NCBI RefSeq assembly: GCF_003813905.1
Contig: NZ_RPFJ01000074.1
Location: forward strand, 1 to 64,000
DNA from: Aureibaculum marinum
Lineage (GTDB): Bacteria; Bacteroidota; Bacteroidia; Flavobacteriales; Flavobacteriaceae
Direction of reading: 5' to 3'
Length of the DNA: 64,000 nucleotides
Shown: in pieces, positions 55,781 through 64,000 of the stretch
How the letters are laid out: each line of letters begins with the position of its first letter
Position numbering within the stretch: the stretch's first letter is position 1
Notes under the pieces: generated by a model
The model's input: the letters and a program-made list of their open reading frames with translations, nothing else
What the model was told of the DNA's origin: nothing
The model's database searches: none
Made by a program: the position numbers and the translations under genes

Positions 55781-57232
55781 TTATCCTACAGAACCTTCTA
55801 AACTAATCTCTAACAATTTTTGTGCTTCAACGGCAAATTCCATCGGCAATTTATTTAAAACTTCTTTACTAAATCCATTAACTATTAAAGCAATTGCTTT
55901 ATCCATGTCAATGCCACGTTGGTTACAATAAAATAACTGATCTTCTCCAATTTTTGAAGTAGTAGCTTCGTGTTCTATTTTGGCAGTTTTGTTTTTTGCT
56001 TCTATGTATGGAAACGTATGAGCACCACAATCATTACCCATTAATAAAGAGTCACATTGAGAGAAATTTCTGGCATTATCTGCACGGGCATGTATTTGTA
56101 CTAAACCTCGATAAGAGTTTTGCGATTTTCCTGCAGAAATTCCTTTAGAAATTATGGTGCTCTTCGTATTTTTTCCTAAGTGCACCATTTTGGTTCCTGT
56201 ATCAGCTTGTTGATGATTGTTGGTTACAGCAACAGAGAAAAACTCGCCAATAGAGTTATCTCCTTTTAGTACACAACTCGGATATTTCCATGTAATTGCC
56301 GAACCTGTTTCAACCTGAGTCCATGATATTTTTGCGTTGGTTTCACAAAGCCCACGTTTGGTAACAAAGTTAAAAACACCTCCTTTTCCATTTTTATCAC
56401 CAGGAAACCAGTTTTGTACTGTTGAATATTTTATTTCAGCATCATCAAGTGCTATTAATTCTACTACAGCTGCATGCAGTTGGTTTTCGTCACGTTGAGG
56501 TGCGGTACAACCTTCTAAATAGCTAACATAGCTTCCTTTGTCTGCAATTACTAATGTTCTTTCAAACTGACCTGTGCCACCTTCGTTTATTCTAAAATAA
56601 GTAGAAAGCTCCATAGGGCACTTAACACCTTTTGGAATGTAGCAAAAAGAACCATCACTAAATACAGCACTATTTAAGGCTGCATAAAAATTATCCGTTT
56701 GAGGTACAACTGAACCGATATATTTTTTTACCAATTCAGGATGTTTTTGAATTGCTTCAGAAATAGGGCAAAATATAATGCCTTTTTCTTCCAAAGTTTT
56801 CTTGAAAGTAGTGGCTACAGATACAGAATCCATTACTATATCAACCGCAACACCAGAAAGTCTTTTCTGTTCGTCAATAGATATTCCTAATTTGTCAAAA
56901 GTTTTTAATAATTCAGGGTCAACTTGATCTAAACTTTCAAGTTCTGGCTTTTTCTTAGGAGCTGCATAATAGCTAATATTTTGAAAATCTGGTTTTTGAT
57001 AAGTAACATTAGCCCAATCTGGTTCTGTCATACTTTGCCAAATTCTAAAAGATTCTAAACGCCATTCTGTCATCCATTCAGGCTCGTTTTTCTTTTTAGA
57101 AATAGCTCTAACCACTTCTTCATTTAATCCAATAGGGAATTTATCAGATTCAATATCCGTATAAAATCCATATTCATATTCTTTGGTTTCTAGTTCTTTT
57201 TTTAAATCGTCTTCTGTGTATTTACTCATCAT
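55781..57232 (-). CDS. sufB: Fe-S cluster assembly protein SufB
   Basis: SufB is the main scaffold subunit on which clusters are built. The 483-residue protein contains [43 protein letters not shown] and the C-terminal [21 protein letters not shown], all typical. The ATG at 57232 is six bases after the A-type carrier gene's stop. It is the second gene of the Suf operon. Confidence 0.97.
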   Translation of the reverse strand: MMSKYTEDDLKKELETKEYEYGFYTDIESDKFPIGLNEEVVRAISKKKNEPEWMTEWRLESFRIWQSMTEPDWANVTYQKPDFQNISYYAAPKKKPELESLDQVDPELLKTFDKLGISIDEQKRLSGVAVDIVMDSVSVATTFKKTLEEKGIIFCPISEAIQKHPELVKKYIGSVVPQTDNFYAALNSAVFSDGSFCYIPKGVKCPMELSTYFRINEGGTGQFERTLVIADKGSYVSYLEGCTAPQRDENQLHAAVVELIALDDAEIKYSTVQNWFPGDKNGKGGVFNFVTKRGLCETNAKISWTQVETGSAITWKYPSCVLKGDNSIGEFFSVAVTNNHQQADTGTKMVHLGKNTKSTIISKGISAGKSQNSYRGLVQIHARADNARNFSQCDSLLMGNDCGAHTFPYIEAKNKTAKIEHEATTSKIGEDQLFYCNQRGIDMDKAIALIVNGFSKEVLNKLPMEFAVEAQKLLEISLEGSVG

Positions 57233-57238
57233 TATTTT

Positions 57239-57568
57239 TTAAAGTGAAAAACTTTCGCCACATCCACATGTTCTATTTGCATTGGGGTTTTTAAATACAA
57301 ACCCTGTACCATTAAGTCCTCCTGAATAATCTAGGGTAGTGCCAACTAGATATAAGAAGCTTTTTTTATCTACAATTATTTTGATAGAATTGGCTTCAAA
57401 AACCTTGTCATTTTCGCTTTGTTCTTTGTCAAATTTTAATTCATATGATAAACCAGAACAACCACCGCTTTTAACACCAACTCTTACATAATCAGTAGCA
57501 GTATCAAATCCTTCTTCTTGCATCAATTCAATGACTTTCTTTTTGGCTATATCAGATACCTGTATCAT
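57239..57568 (-). CDS. A-type iron-sulfur carrier protein (HesB/IscA/SufA family)
   Basis: The 109-residue protein has the three conserved cysteines of the family: C37 in GGCSGLSY and C101, C103 in TCGCGESF. Such proteins carry iron-sulfur clusters from the scaffold to target proteins. Its place as first gene of the suf operon indicates the SufA role. ATG start at 57568, with a -7 box at 57597-57604. Confidence 0.95.
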   Translation of the reverse strand: MIQVSDIAKKKVIELMQEEGFDTATDYVRVGVKSGGCSGLSYELKFDKEQSENDKVFEANSIKIIVDKKSFLYLVGTTLDYSGGLNGTGFVFKNPNANRTCGCGESFSL

Positions 57569-57596
57569 AATAATATAGATTCGTTCTAAATAAGTG

Positions 57597-57604
57597 CAAA
57601 TATA
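57597..57604 (-). promoter_or_regulatory. -7 box TATATTTG for the Suf operon
   Basis: TATATTTG on the minus strand matches TAnnTTTG, is followed by GCAC and lies 29 bases before the ATG of the A-type carrier gene. Confidence 0.6.
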
Positions 57605-57791
57605 GTTTAAAAAGCAACAAGAATAAAATTAAAAAGTTAAAAGATTATTGAAGTAAAATTGCTAAAATGCTGTATTTTTATAAAAAATAACGCTTGTTTA
57701 TATTTTTCATAAAAACATCAAACATATATTTAATTATTAACAATTAATTGTAGTTGTTAACATAAATATATGAAACAGGGTTGTAACTATG

Positions 57792-57799
57792 TATCTTTG
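57792..57799 (+). promoter_or_regulatory. -7 box TATCTTTG toward the repeat-rich secreted protein
   Basis: TATCTTTG on the plus strand matches TAnnTTTG and is followed by GC. It lies about 237 bases before the TTG start at 58037, implying a long leader. Confidence 0.5.
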
Positions 57800-58036
57800 C
57801 TAAGAAGTTGAAATTCAGTTAGTTTATTTAGTTTAAGAATGGTTTGTTAAGACAACGTACTATAGCGTATTTTCTTTAATTATGGGCTTTAATATATATT
57901 TTATCTTCATTTTAATATGTGGTTCTATGCGATTAGGAGCGTTTTAGAATTGTCGAATGTTTTTACTACGTCTTACTGATAATACTTAGGGAGAGCATTT
58001 AAATATGTACTAATATTCTTTTTAAATAAATTAAAC

Positions 58037-61000
58037 TTGATTAATAAAGTAAGTCTGTCGCTAATTACTTTTATCGTTATATGTTGTTCGTATATAGTAT
58101 CAGCTCAGGAAACGTATCTGGATAATTTCAATGTTGTTTCATATTCTAATAATAATGGTACTCGCAATTTTTCATCAAGTTGGGTGGAGACTGGAGATCT
58201 AGTCTTGGGGCCAATTCTCGGCAACATTCTTATTGCTTCAAATCAACTACGATTTACAGGTATTTTACTTGATAATAATATAAGACGTAGTTTAAATTTA
58301 GAGGATGTAGATGTTGCAATTTTGACATTAGATTATGATGCAACTAGTAGAGGAGGGGAAACTATGGATGTAGAATTGTGGAATAAAACAACTGGCTTAT
58401 GGGATGTTGTTTATACAATTGACACAGATATAGTTGGTTCCATGTCATATCTGCTCAATGAAAATCAAATATCAGATGAGTCAGCAATTCGGTTTATTTC
58501 CAGAAGTGGTGCATGGGGTATATTTGATCGTATGTATATTGATAATGTCCAATTTGAAACATTTACAGATACAGACGGTGATGGTATTGCTGAAAATATT
58601 GATATTGATGATGATAATGATGGTATTTTAGATGTTGTGGAAAACACGAATTGTAGCTCATTATCCCAAACGTTTAACTATTCATCTCATTATACAGATG
58701 GAGAAGATCCAACACTAGCATCAAGTAGTGAAAATGGCGTTATCTTTAATTTTAATAGAAAAACAACTGCAGGAGTTACTCTTTTTGATGGAAATATCGA
58801 ATCTAGTAGTCCTTTTTCAGGATTTAATAACTATTGGATTTTTAATCAAACAAATAATTCATCCATAGATAAAACCACGGCTACTATATCATTCTCAATT
58901 CCCATTATGGTATCTTTTACTCTGCTTGATGTTGATGCAGATGCTAGTTCTTGGATTGATAAAGTTATTGTAAATGGCTATGTAAACGGAAGTTTAGTAA
59001 CACTTACTGCTTCAGACTTTATTTTAAATGCAACCTATACTAAATACAATGGGTTAAATGAATTTGAAGGAATTGCGGACACAGACTCCAATGGTAATGT
59101 TAGTATTACTTTTCCTACTTTGGTAGATAAAATTGAAATAATTTATTCGGATGATGAGAGTCCCTTTGGGTCACAAGTATTAGGTATTTCACCAATAACA
59201 TACTGTCCGCCTATAGATACAGATGGTGATGGTAGGCCTGATTCAGTTGATTTAGATAGTGATAATGATGGTATTCCTGATAATATTGAAAGTCAAACTA
59301 CACTAGGGTACATTGAACCAAGTGGGTTTGATATAGATAAAAATGGATTAGATGATGCTTATGAAGTAATTTCAGGGTCTGGAGAAGGATTGACGCCTAT
59401 AAACGCAGAAAGTGCAGATAGTCCGGATTATATAGATCTAGATTCTGACAATGATTTGTTGTTGGATAGTGATGAGTCAGGAATTGTTTTGACTAATTCC
59501 GATAGTGATGGAGACGGGCTAGACGATTCAATGGATGAAACTACTGATTATTCAGATCCAGGAGGAATTATAGATAATCCAATATCAGGAAGTTATATAA
59601 TGTGGGATAGTGATGGAGACGTGGCTAGTGGAGGAGATGTAAATTATAGGGATGCAAATGATGATGGATCAGATACGGATGGAGATGGCATTTCAGATGG
59701 CATTGATATAGATGATGATAATGATGGTATATTAGATACAGATGAATGCCCTCCCGTCACAGGCTCAGTTGATTCAGGCAATAATACAACCAACATTACA
59801 GGTTTTTATGCGTCAAATGGTAATAGTGTATTAGGTTTTACTATAAACCCTGAGTATGCTTCAGGGGTACTTTCATCAACTTCAGGTGTGCAGATACGTT
59901 GGGATCAAGGAACAACGGATGCGATTACAACAGTTGATCTTATTTTAGATACTCCTTCTACAGGAACATTAAAATCGGTGATATTAGGAAATGGAGCAGA
60001 AGGTGTAACCGCAGGGACTCAGAACGCATATAAGGAAATTACCCTCACATGGAGTGGTGGTGGTTCAGCGGTGTTAAATGACCCTTTAGATGAAGTCACA
60101 GGTAGAGTAACTGGAGATGTTTTAAATTCAGGTGACATAATTGAAATTAATAATGGAGTTCGTTATTCTTTGCAAGATACTGAGTGGAGTGTTGAAGTCG
60201 ATATGTCTAGTGTTAGTACTTTTCCTACTACAGTTTCGTTCTATGCAGACTCAAGTATTAATGGAAGTACAAATTACAATAGAGAGGGGTTTGCATTTAC
60301 ACCTGTTATTAGTTGTCCAGATGCTGACGGTGATGGACTTTCAAACAATTTAGATTTAGATTCAGACGGAGACGGTATACCTGATCACGTTGAGGCTCAA
60401 ACCACATTAGGTTATGCACTGCCAAGTGGCAACGATATTGATGGTAATGGGTTAGATGATGCCTATGAAACTACTCCAGGTTCTGGTGAAGGTTTAACAC
60501 CAGTTGATACTGATGCTTTACTTTCGAGTCCAGATGCAATTCCTGATTATTTAGATTTAAACTCAGATAATGAAGGAGCAAATGATACTGAAGAGGCAAG
60601 AATCACCCTAAGTGGAAATGATGCAGATACCGATGGTTTAGATGATGCAACTGATGCAACTGCTGATTATTCTGATCCGGGTGGTACTATTGATAATCCA
60701 CTGTCTGGACCTGTGATTATAATCGATTTAGATAATGACGCCAGTACTGGTGGAGACGTTGATTTTAGAGATGATGATACTAGTTGTACAATTACTGCTG
60801 GCATTATTATTAATGAAAAATCAAATGGTAATGGAGGGTCACAAGATTGGGTTGAACTTTTAGTGGTAGGAGATGCGGCAGACCCAACAGCACCAGTAGA
60901 TTTAACAGGATGGTTTATTGATGATAATAATGGAGATTTTGAAGGGGCGGTATCTACTGGTGTAGCACAAGGTTCTTTAGTGTTAGGTTCAGCTTTTAAT

Positions 61001-61906
61001 GCTGTTACTCCAGGCTCAATAATTGTGATATACAATCAATCAGATAAAGATGCTGCCATTCCAGCTGACGATCCAACAGACAGTGATGGTGATGGTGTTT
61101 ATATTTTACCTGGAAATCACGCTTCTTTAAGTGGTTGTAGTAATAGTCCATCCACTTCAAATTCTAGTTATTTGCCTTGTACACCTGTTGCTGCATCTTG
61201 GTCTCGTATCGCATTTAGAAATTCAGGAGATGCTGTTCAAACAAGAAGACCCGATGGTACTTTTTATCATGGGTATTCTACCGGAAATGTTGGTGCTCCT
61301 TTTCCAAACTTTCCTTGTGGCGGACAGTCATTTAATTTAGGAAGCGGTGGGGTTGGTAGCACGTTTTCTTTTCAGTGTGGAGATTGGGAAGATTCAACAA
61401 ATTTTATTAGAACAGATCAAACAGGAAGAACTCCAGGTGAAGTAAATTCAGTGGAAAATCAATATTTTGTGTCTAAAGTTATAAATGGAACTCTTGATTA
61501 TTCAAATTTGAATAATATAAATAATTGTGCTGGAGCCGATTTAAGTTTAAAAAAATCAGTGAATAACAGTACGCCAAATGTAGGAGATGCTATTTCTTTC
61601 AGAATTATTATTACAAATAATGGATCTTTAGACGCATCGTTAATTGAAGTTCAGGATGTACTTCCGTCTGATTTTACTTACAACCATATTCCGGCCAATT
61701 ATTCAGCTTCTGAAGGTGTGGTTACATTTGACGCTTCCTCTCGAACTATGACATGGAACGCGGGTTCTTACGTTTTAACTACAGGTAGTTCTATGACCTT
61801 AATTTATACAGTTACTGTAGATGTGTGTGGAGAGTTTAAAAATAGGGCTGAAATTACCAATAGTTCTCAGTTAGATGTAGATTCAACACCAGGAAATGGT
61901 AATTAA
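58037..61906 (+). CDS. Large secreted protein with calcium-type repeats, lamin-tail and DUF11 domains
   Basis: The 1289-residue protein has a signal peptide (ending IVSAQE). TSP3-like Asp-rich calcium motifs such as DTDGDGI and DDDNDGILD appear near 177-200, 395-415, 555-580 and 760-785. Two similar blocks of about 125 residues begin TTLGY (about 419 and 786). A lamin-tail-like domain spans about 918-1010 and a DUF11 domain about 1167-1285. It ends abruptly in TPGNGN without a type IX secretion C-terminal domain, whereas homologues usually continue. The start is TTG; the next upstream in-frame stop is at 57980 with no ATG between. It is probably a surface or secreted adhesin that has lost its end. 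Confidence 0.82.
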   Translation: MINKVSLSLITFIVICCSYIVSAQETYLDNFNVVSYSNNNGTRNFSSSWVETGDLVLGPILGNILIASNQLRFTGILLDNNIRRSLNLEDVDVAILTLDYDATSRGGETMDVELWNKTTGLWDVVYTIDTDIVGSMSYLLNENQISDESAIRFISRSGAWGIFDRMYIDNVQFETFTDTDGDGIAENIDIDDDNDGILDVVENTNCSSLSQTFNYSSHYTDGEDPTLASSSENGVIFNFNRKTTAGVTLFDGNIESSSPFSGFNNYWIFNQTNNSSIDKTTATISFSIPIMVSFTLLDVDADASSWIDKVIVNGYVNGSLVTLTASDFILNATYTKYNGLNEFEGIADTDSNGNVSITFPTLVDKIEIIYSDDESPFGSQVLGISPITYCPPIDTDGDGRPDSVDLDSDNDGIPDNIESQTTLGYIEPSGFDIDKNGLDDAYEVISGSGEGLTPINAESADSPDYIDLDSDNDLLLDSDESGIVLTNSDSDGDGLDDSMDETTDYSDPGGIIDNPISGSYIMWDSDGDVASGGDVNYRDANDDGSDTDGDGISDGIDIDDDNDGILDTDECPPVTGSVDSGNNTTNITGFYASNGNSVLGFTINPEYASGVLSSTSGVQIRWDQGTTDAITTVDLILDTPSTGTLKSVILGNGAEGVTAGTQNAYKEITLTWSGGGSAVLNDPLDEVTGRVTGDVLNSGDIIEINNGVRYSLQDTEWSVEVDMSSVSTFPTTVSFYADSSINGSTNYNREGFAFTPVISCPDADGDGLSNNLDLDSDGDGIPDHVEAQTTLGYALPSGNDIDGNGLDDAYETTPGSGEGLTPVDTDALLSSPDAIPDYLDLNSDNEGANDTEEARITLSGNDADTDGLDDATDATADYSDPGGTIDNPLSGPVIIIDLDNDASTGGDVDFRDDDTSCTITAGIIINEKSNGNGGSQDWVELLVVGDAADPTAPVDLTGWFIDDNNGDFEGAVSTGVAQGSLVLGSAFNAVTPGSIIVIYNQSDKDAAIPADDPTDSDGDGVYILPGNHASLSGCSNSPSTSNSSYLPCTPVAASWSRIAFRNSGDAVQTRRPDGTFYHGYSTGNVGAPFPNFPCGGQSFNLGSGGVGSTFSFQCGDWEDSTNFIRTDQTGRTPGEVNSVENQYFVSKVINGTLDYSNLNNINNCAGADLSLKKSVNNSTPNVGDAISFRIIITNNGSLDASLIEVQDVLPSDFTYNHIPANYSASEGVVTFDASSRTMTWNAGSYVLTTGSSMTLIYTVTVDVCGEFKNRAEITNSSQLDVDSTPGNGN
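59291..60780 (+). repeat. Two-copy internal repeat within the large secreted protein
   Basis: Protein residues of about 419-540 and 786-915 align over their length. Both run [23 protein letters not shown](I/L)DL, DGLDD, DYSDPGG and IDNP.SG, ending GGDV.(Y/F)RD. The decayed fragment at 62024 carries part of a third copy. Confidence 0.75.
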
Positions 61907-62023
61907 ATAAACTCATTCTTTGTTGTTTTAAGGAAGTTTATCAACCAATGATGCAACGCTAGTAAATGCTATTTCAAGAGAAACAGTATGTGCTAATGGA
62001 GTATATACAAGTTACATTAACGA

Positions 62024-62449
62024 CTAACACCTGTAAATACCGATGGAACAAACTATCCAGATTATTTAGATTCTGATACTGAAGGAGTAAATGACGCTGC
62101 AGAAACTGATATAACTCTAACAAGAAATGATTCAGATGATGATGGTTCAGTAAAAGCAAATAACATAGAAGTTTTAGATATAATTTCCACTGATTTTAGT
62201 TATAGCCATATAGCTGCAAATTATACATCCAGTCAAGGTACGGTAACGTTTGATTCTGCAACAGGAAGATTAGAATGGGATTTAGGAAACTTAACAACAG
62301 TCGGCGGAAGTAATAACAGTACTGCCCTAGAATATAGTGTAACCGTGGATATCTTCCGAGGGTTTGTAAACCAAGCATAAATCATAAATAGCTCACAATC
62401 TGATTTAGATTCAATACCTAAAATGGATATTGAAATTGTCTTTTTATAA
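62024..62449 (+). pseudogene. Decayed fragment of a repeat/DUF11 secreted protein gene
   Basis: From 62024 a frame without a start codon encodes LTPVNTDGTNYPDYLDSD, a piece of the TTLGY-type repeat. It runs directly into NNIEVLDIISTDFSY, a DUF11 copy matching the end of the upstream protein ([15 protein letters not shown]). A TAA at 62378-62380 replaces the Glu of RAEITNSSQ; the frame continues as IINSSQSDLDSI to a stop at 62447. The junction implies an internal deletion. The stretch 61907-62023 and the bases after 62449 to 62765 contain no other gene I can support. Confidence 0.8.
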
Positions 62450-62542
62450 TTTCAATAACAGAAGGTGATTTTATATTAAAATAGAATTTCTTGAACAATA
62501 TTGTTTAGCAATTGGCGTTGGAAAATAATTAGTAAACATTAA

Positions 62543-62574
62543 AATTAATTGTTAGCAATGTTGTTAACATAAAT
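62543..62574. repeat. Leader element repeated from 57742-57767
   Basis: AATTAATTG and GTTGTTAACATAAAT occur here in the same order as at 57742-57767, with six more bases between them. TAGGG (62716-62720) and ATTTAAAT (62724-62731) follow, again as before the upstream gene. It lies about 200 bases before the start at 62766. Confidence 0.6.
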
Positions 62575-62765
62575 TGTCGTTTTCTGATTAGCTTATTATA
62601 ATTGATAGGTAGTAAGTTAACGTATTTTTAGTATTGTCAAAAAGTCTATTTGTAAACAAAGATTTAAATAATTCTTAAGTAACTAACAATCTAAACGCGT
62701 TATGTTTGTTGCGTGTAGGGATTATTTAAATGTTGTTACTTATACGTAGAAAATTGTATTTTTTT

Positions 62766-64000
62766 ATGAATGAAGTTAGATTGATTAGTAAAGTTTCAAT
62801 TTTACTTAGTGTGTTTTATATTGTTTTATTTGTTAATGTTGGGTATGCACAATTGAGTGATTTACATTATTTACCACCATTAAAACAGGAAAGCAATAAC
62901 GTTGCTATTCAACAACAAACAGTTTATTTATCAACACCTGAAGTTACTAGTTTTACAGTAAATGTTTATCAGGGTTCTAATACAACAGCTATAGCCTCGT
63001 TTTCTTTGTCAAAATCCACACCACAAATTTTTAGTTTAGCTAATGGAGATAATAATATTACATTAGTGAAAGCTGATAGTACAGGTGTTGTTTTAACGGA
63101 TGCAGGTTTAAAATTTGTGGCTCCAGGAGGAGAAAAGTTTTATGTTAATTACAGAGGTAGGTCCTCGTCGCAAGCAGCATCAGTAACTTCTAAAGGGAGA
63201 GCTGCTTTAGGGCAAAATTTTAAATGGGGAGGTGCTCCCATAGAAGGCAATCATTCTTCAATGAGTGCTACGCTAGGTATTATGGCTACTGAAGACGATA
63301 CAAAAATTACGATAAGTGGTTATAATCCAAATTGTGAATTTCGTTTAGGTGCTGATATTAGTGGTATTACAGATAATTCAATTGTTATTAATTTAGATGC
63401 AGGTGAATCTTATGTGCTTGAAGCTGCTAAAGCTGCTACTAATGCTAATATTGATGGGTGGATTGGAGCTTCAATAGTTTCAGATAAAGATATTGCGATT
63501 AATAATGGAATGCTGAATTTTGGAGTAAGTTCTAGTAGTGCGAGTAGAGATGCTGGAGCGGATCAACCTGTACCAGAAGATAAACTAGGAAAGGAATATG
63601 TTTTTGTGCGTGGTTATGGTGGAGCAACAAACGAATTTGTTGTAATTATAGGTACTCAAGACAATACTAATGTTTATGTTAATGGTAGTGCTACACCTTA
63701 TGCAAATATTGGAGTAGGAGATTATGTAGAAATTCCTTCTTCTTTTTATTCAGGGACGTCTGTAGGTGATAATATGTTTGTTACTGCTACAAAAGATGTA
63801 TATGCATATCAAGTAATTTCTGGAGATACAAATATCTATACTGTTAGTTTGAATTTTGTGGCACCAGTAAATTGCCTAATGCCAGATACTATGGATTTTA
63901 TTCACGATATAGAAGATATTTCAGGGATTACGGCATCAGGAGGTTTGTTTATTGTTGCATCAACTACAACCTCAAATTCAGATATTGTGGTAACAGATGA
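62766..64000 (+). CDS. IgGFc-binding-like surface protein, cut by the window edge
   Basis: The frame from ATG at 62766 is open for 411 codons to the end of the window. It has a signal peptide (ending VGYAQ) followed by a beta-rich region resembling the IgGFc-binding N-terminal domain: FYVNYRG, LGQNFKWGGAP, LGIMATEDDTKITISGY, GKEYVFVRGYGG and MFVTATKDVYAYQV. In Flavobacteriia such proteins usually end in a gliding-motility-type sorting domain and are exported by type IX secretion; that part would lie outside the window. Its signal peptide shares LI.KVS with the gene at 58037. Confidence 0.75.
   Translation, partial: MNEVRLISKVSILLSVFYIVLFVNVGYAQLSDLHYLPPLKQESNNVAIQQQTVYLSTPEVTSFTVNVYQGSNTTAIASFSLSKSTPQIFSLANGDNNITLVKADSTGVVLTDAGLKFVAPGGEKFYVNYRGRSSSQAASVTSKGRAALGQNFKWGGAPIEGNHSSMSATLGIMATEDDTKITISGYNPNCEFRLGADISGITDNSIVINLDAGESYVLEAAKAATNANIDGWIGASIVSDKDIAINNGMLNFGVSSSSASRDAGADQPVPEDKLGKEYVFVRGYGGATNEFVVIIGTQDNTNVYVNGSATPYANIGVGDYVEIPSSFYSGTSVGDNMFVTATKDVYAYQVISGDTNIYTVSLNFVAPVNCLMPDTMDFIHDIEDISGITASGGLFIVASTTTSNSDIVVTD

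Larger units (their letters stand above)
57569..58036. other. Divergent intergenic region with long leader before the repeat-rich secreted protein
   Basis: These 468 bases contain the Suf operon -7 box (57597-57604) and a -7 box TATCTTTG (57792-57799) reading toward 58037, which would give an untranslated leader of about 230 bases. AATTAATTG (57742-57750), GTTGTTAACATAAAT (57753-57767) and TAGGG plus ATTTAAAT (57987-58004) recur before the gene at 62766. No coding frame or known RNA was recognised. Confidence 0.5.

Noticed and set aside
58434-61340. Short open frames on both strands within the large secreted protein gene
   Set aside because: Asp/Gly-rich repeats leave other frames open by composition; the main frame has signal peptide and domains.
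61907-62023. Further coding remnant between the large protein and the decayed fragment
   Set aside because: Short runs such as NDATLVNAIS are open but show no clear match to the neighbouring repeats.

Overview
The window reads as chromosomal DNA of a member of the Bacteroidota, most likely family Flavobacteriaceae (genus not resolved). The evidence is the low GC content, the family-specific proteins (TonB-dependent receptors with CarboxypepD_reg domains, DUF4374, GLPGLI, IPExxxVDY, DUF4230), a complete Bat aerotolerance operon, -7 promoter boxes of the TAnnTTTG type, frequent TTG/GTG starts, and a large repeat-rich secreted protein next to an IgGFc-binding-like protein. No tRNA, rRNA, CRISPR array, phage or transposase was seen.

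Layout. 1-1060: a lipoprotein cut by the left edge and a small membrane protein. 1199-9347 (minus): an iron/siderophore-type locus read as TonB receptor, DUF4374 lipoprotein, secreted ankyrin protein, DUF2271 protein, then a PepSY-flavodoxin-reductase fusion. 9760-10578: panB. 10751-19220 (plus): moxR, a DUF58 protein, a BatD-like membrane protein and batA to batE. 19222-25207: housekeeping genes (methyltransferase, map, HAD hydrolase, thioredoxin-like, gpmI, small ankyrin protein, M48 protease). 25320-27077: an aromatic amino acid hydroxylase with a long C-terminal extension.

27325-32149 looks like a peptide-export (bacteriocin-like) locus: response regulator, membrane protein, a 60-residue double-glycine-leader peptide with four cysteines, a hairpin, a CarboxypepD_reg protein, and a C39-peptidase ABC exporter broken by an in-frame TAA just before its Walker A motif. 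32243-38741 holds DUF4230, pyk, an IPExxxVDY-family gene, rnc, fabF, acpP, purN and an RNase H. 38742-43337 (minus) is a second peptide locus: an 80-residue, extremely acidic, cysteine-containing secreted peptide, a hairpin, two GLPGLI proteins and an outer-membrane beta-barrel protein.

43763-57568 contains the Suf iron-sulfur assembly genes (A-type carrier, sufB, sufC, sufD, sufS), with sufS separated from the rest by a TetR-TolC-HlyD-ABC efflux cassette and a serine hydrolase gene. 58037-64000 holds a 1289-residue calcium-repeat/lamin-tail/DUF11 secreted protein, a decayed fragment of a related gene, and the start of an IgGFc-binding-like surface protein; the two intact genes share parts of their upstream leader and signal peptide.

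The two most unusual stretches are the peptide loci at 27.3-32.1 kb and 38.7-43.3 kb. They share an order (small cysteine peptide, hairpin, cell-envelope genes) although the proteins differ.
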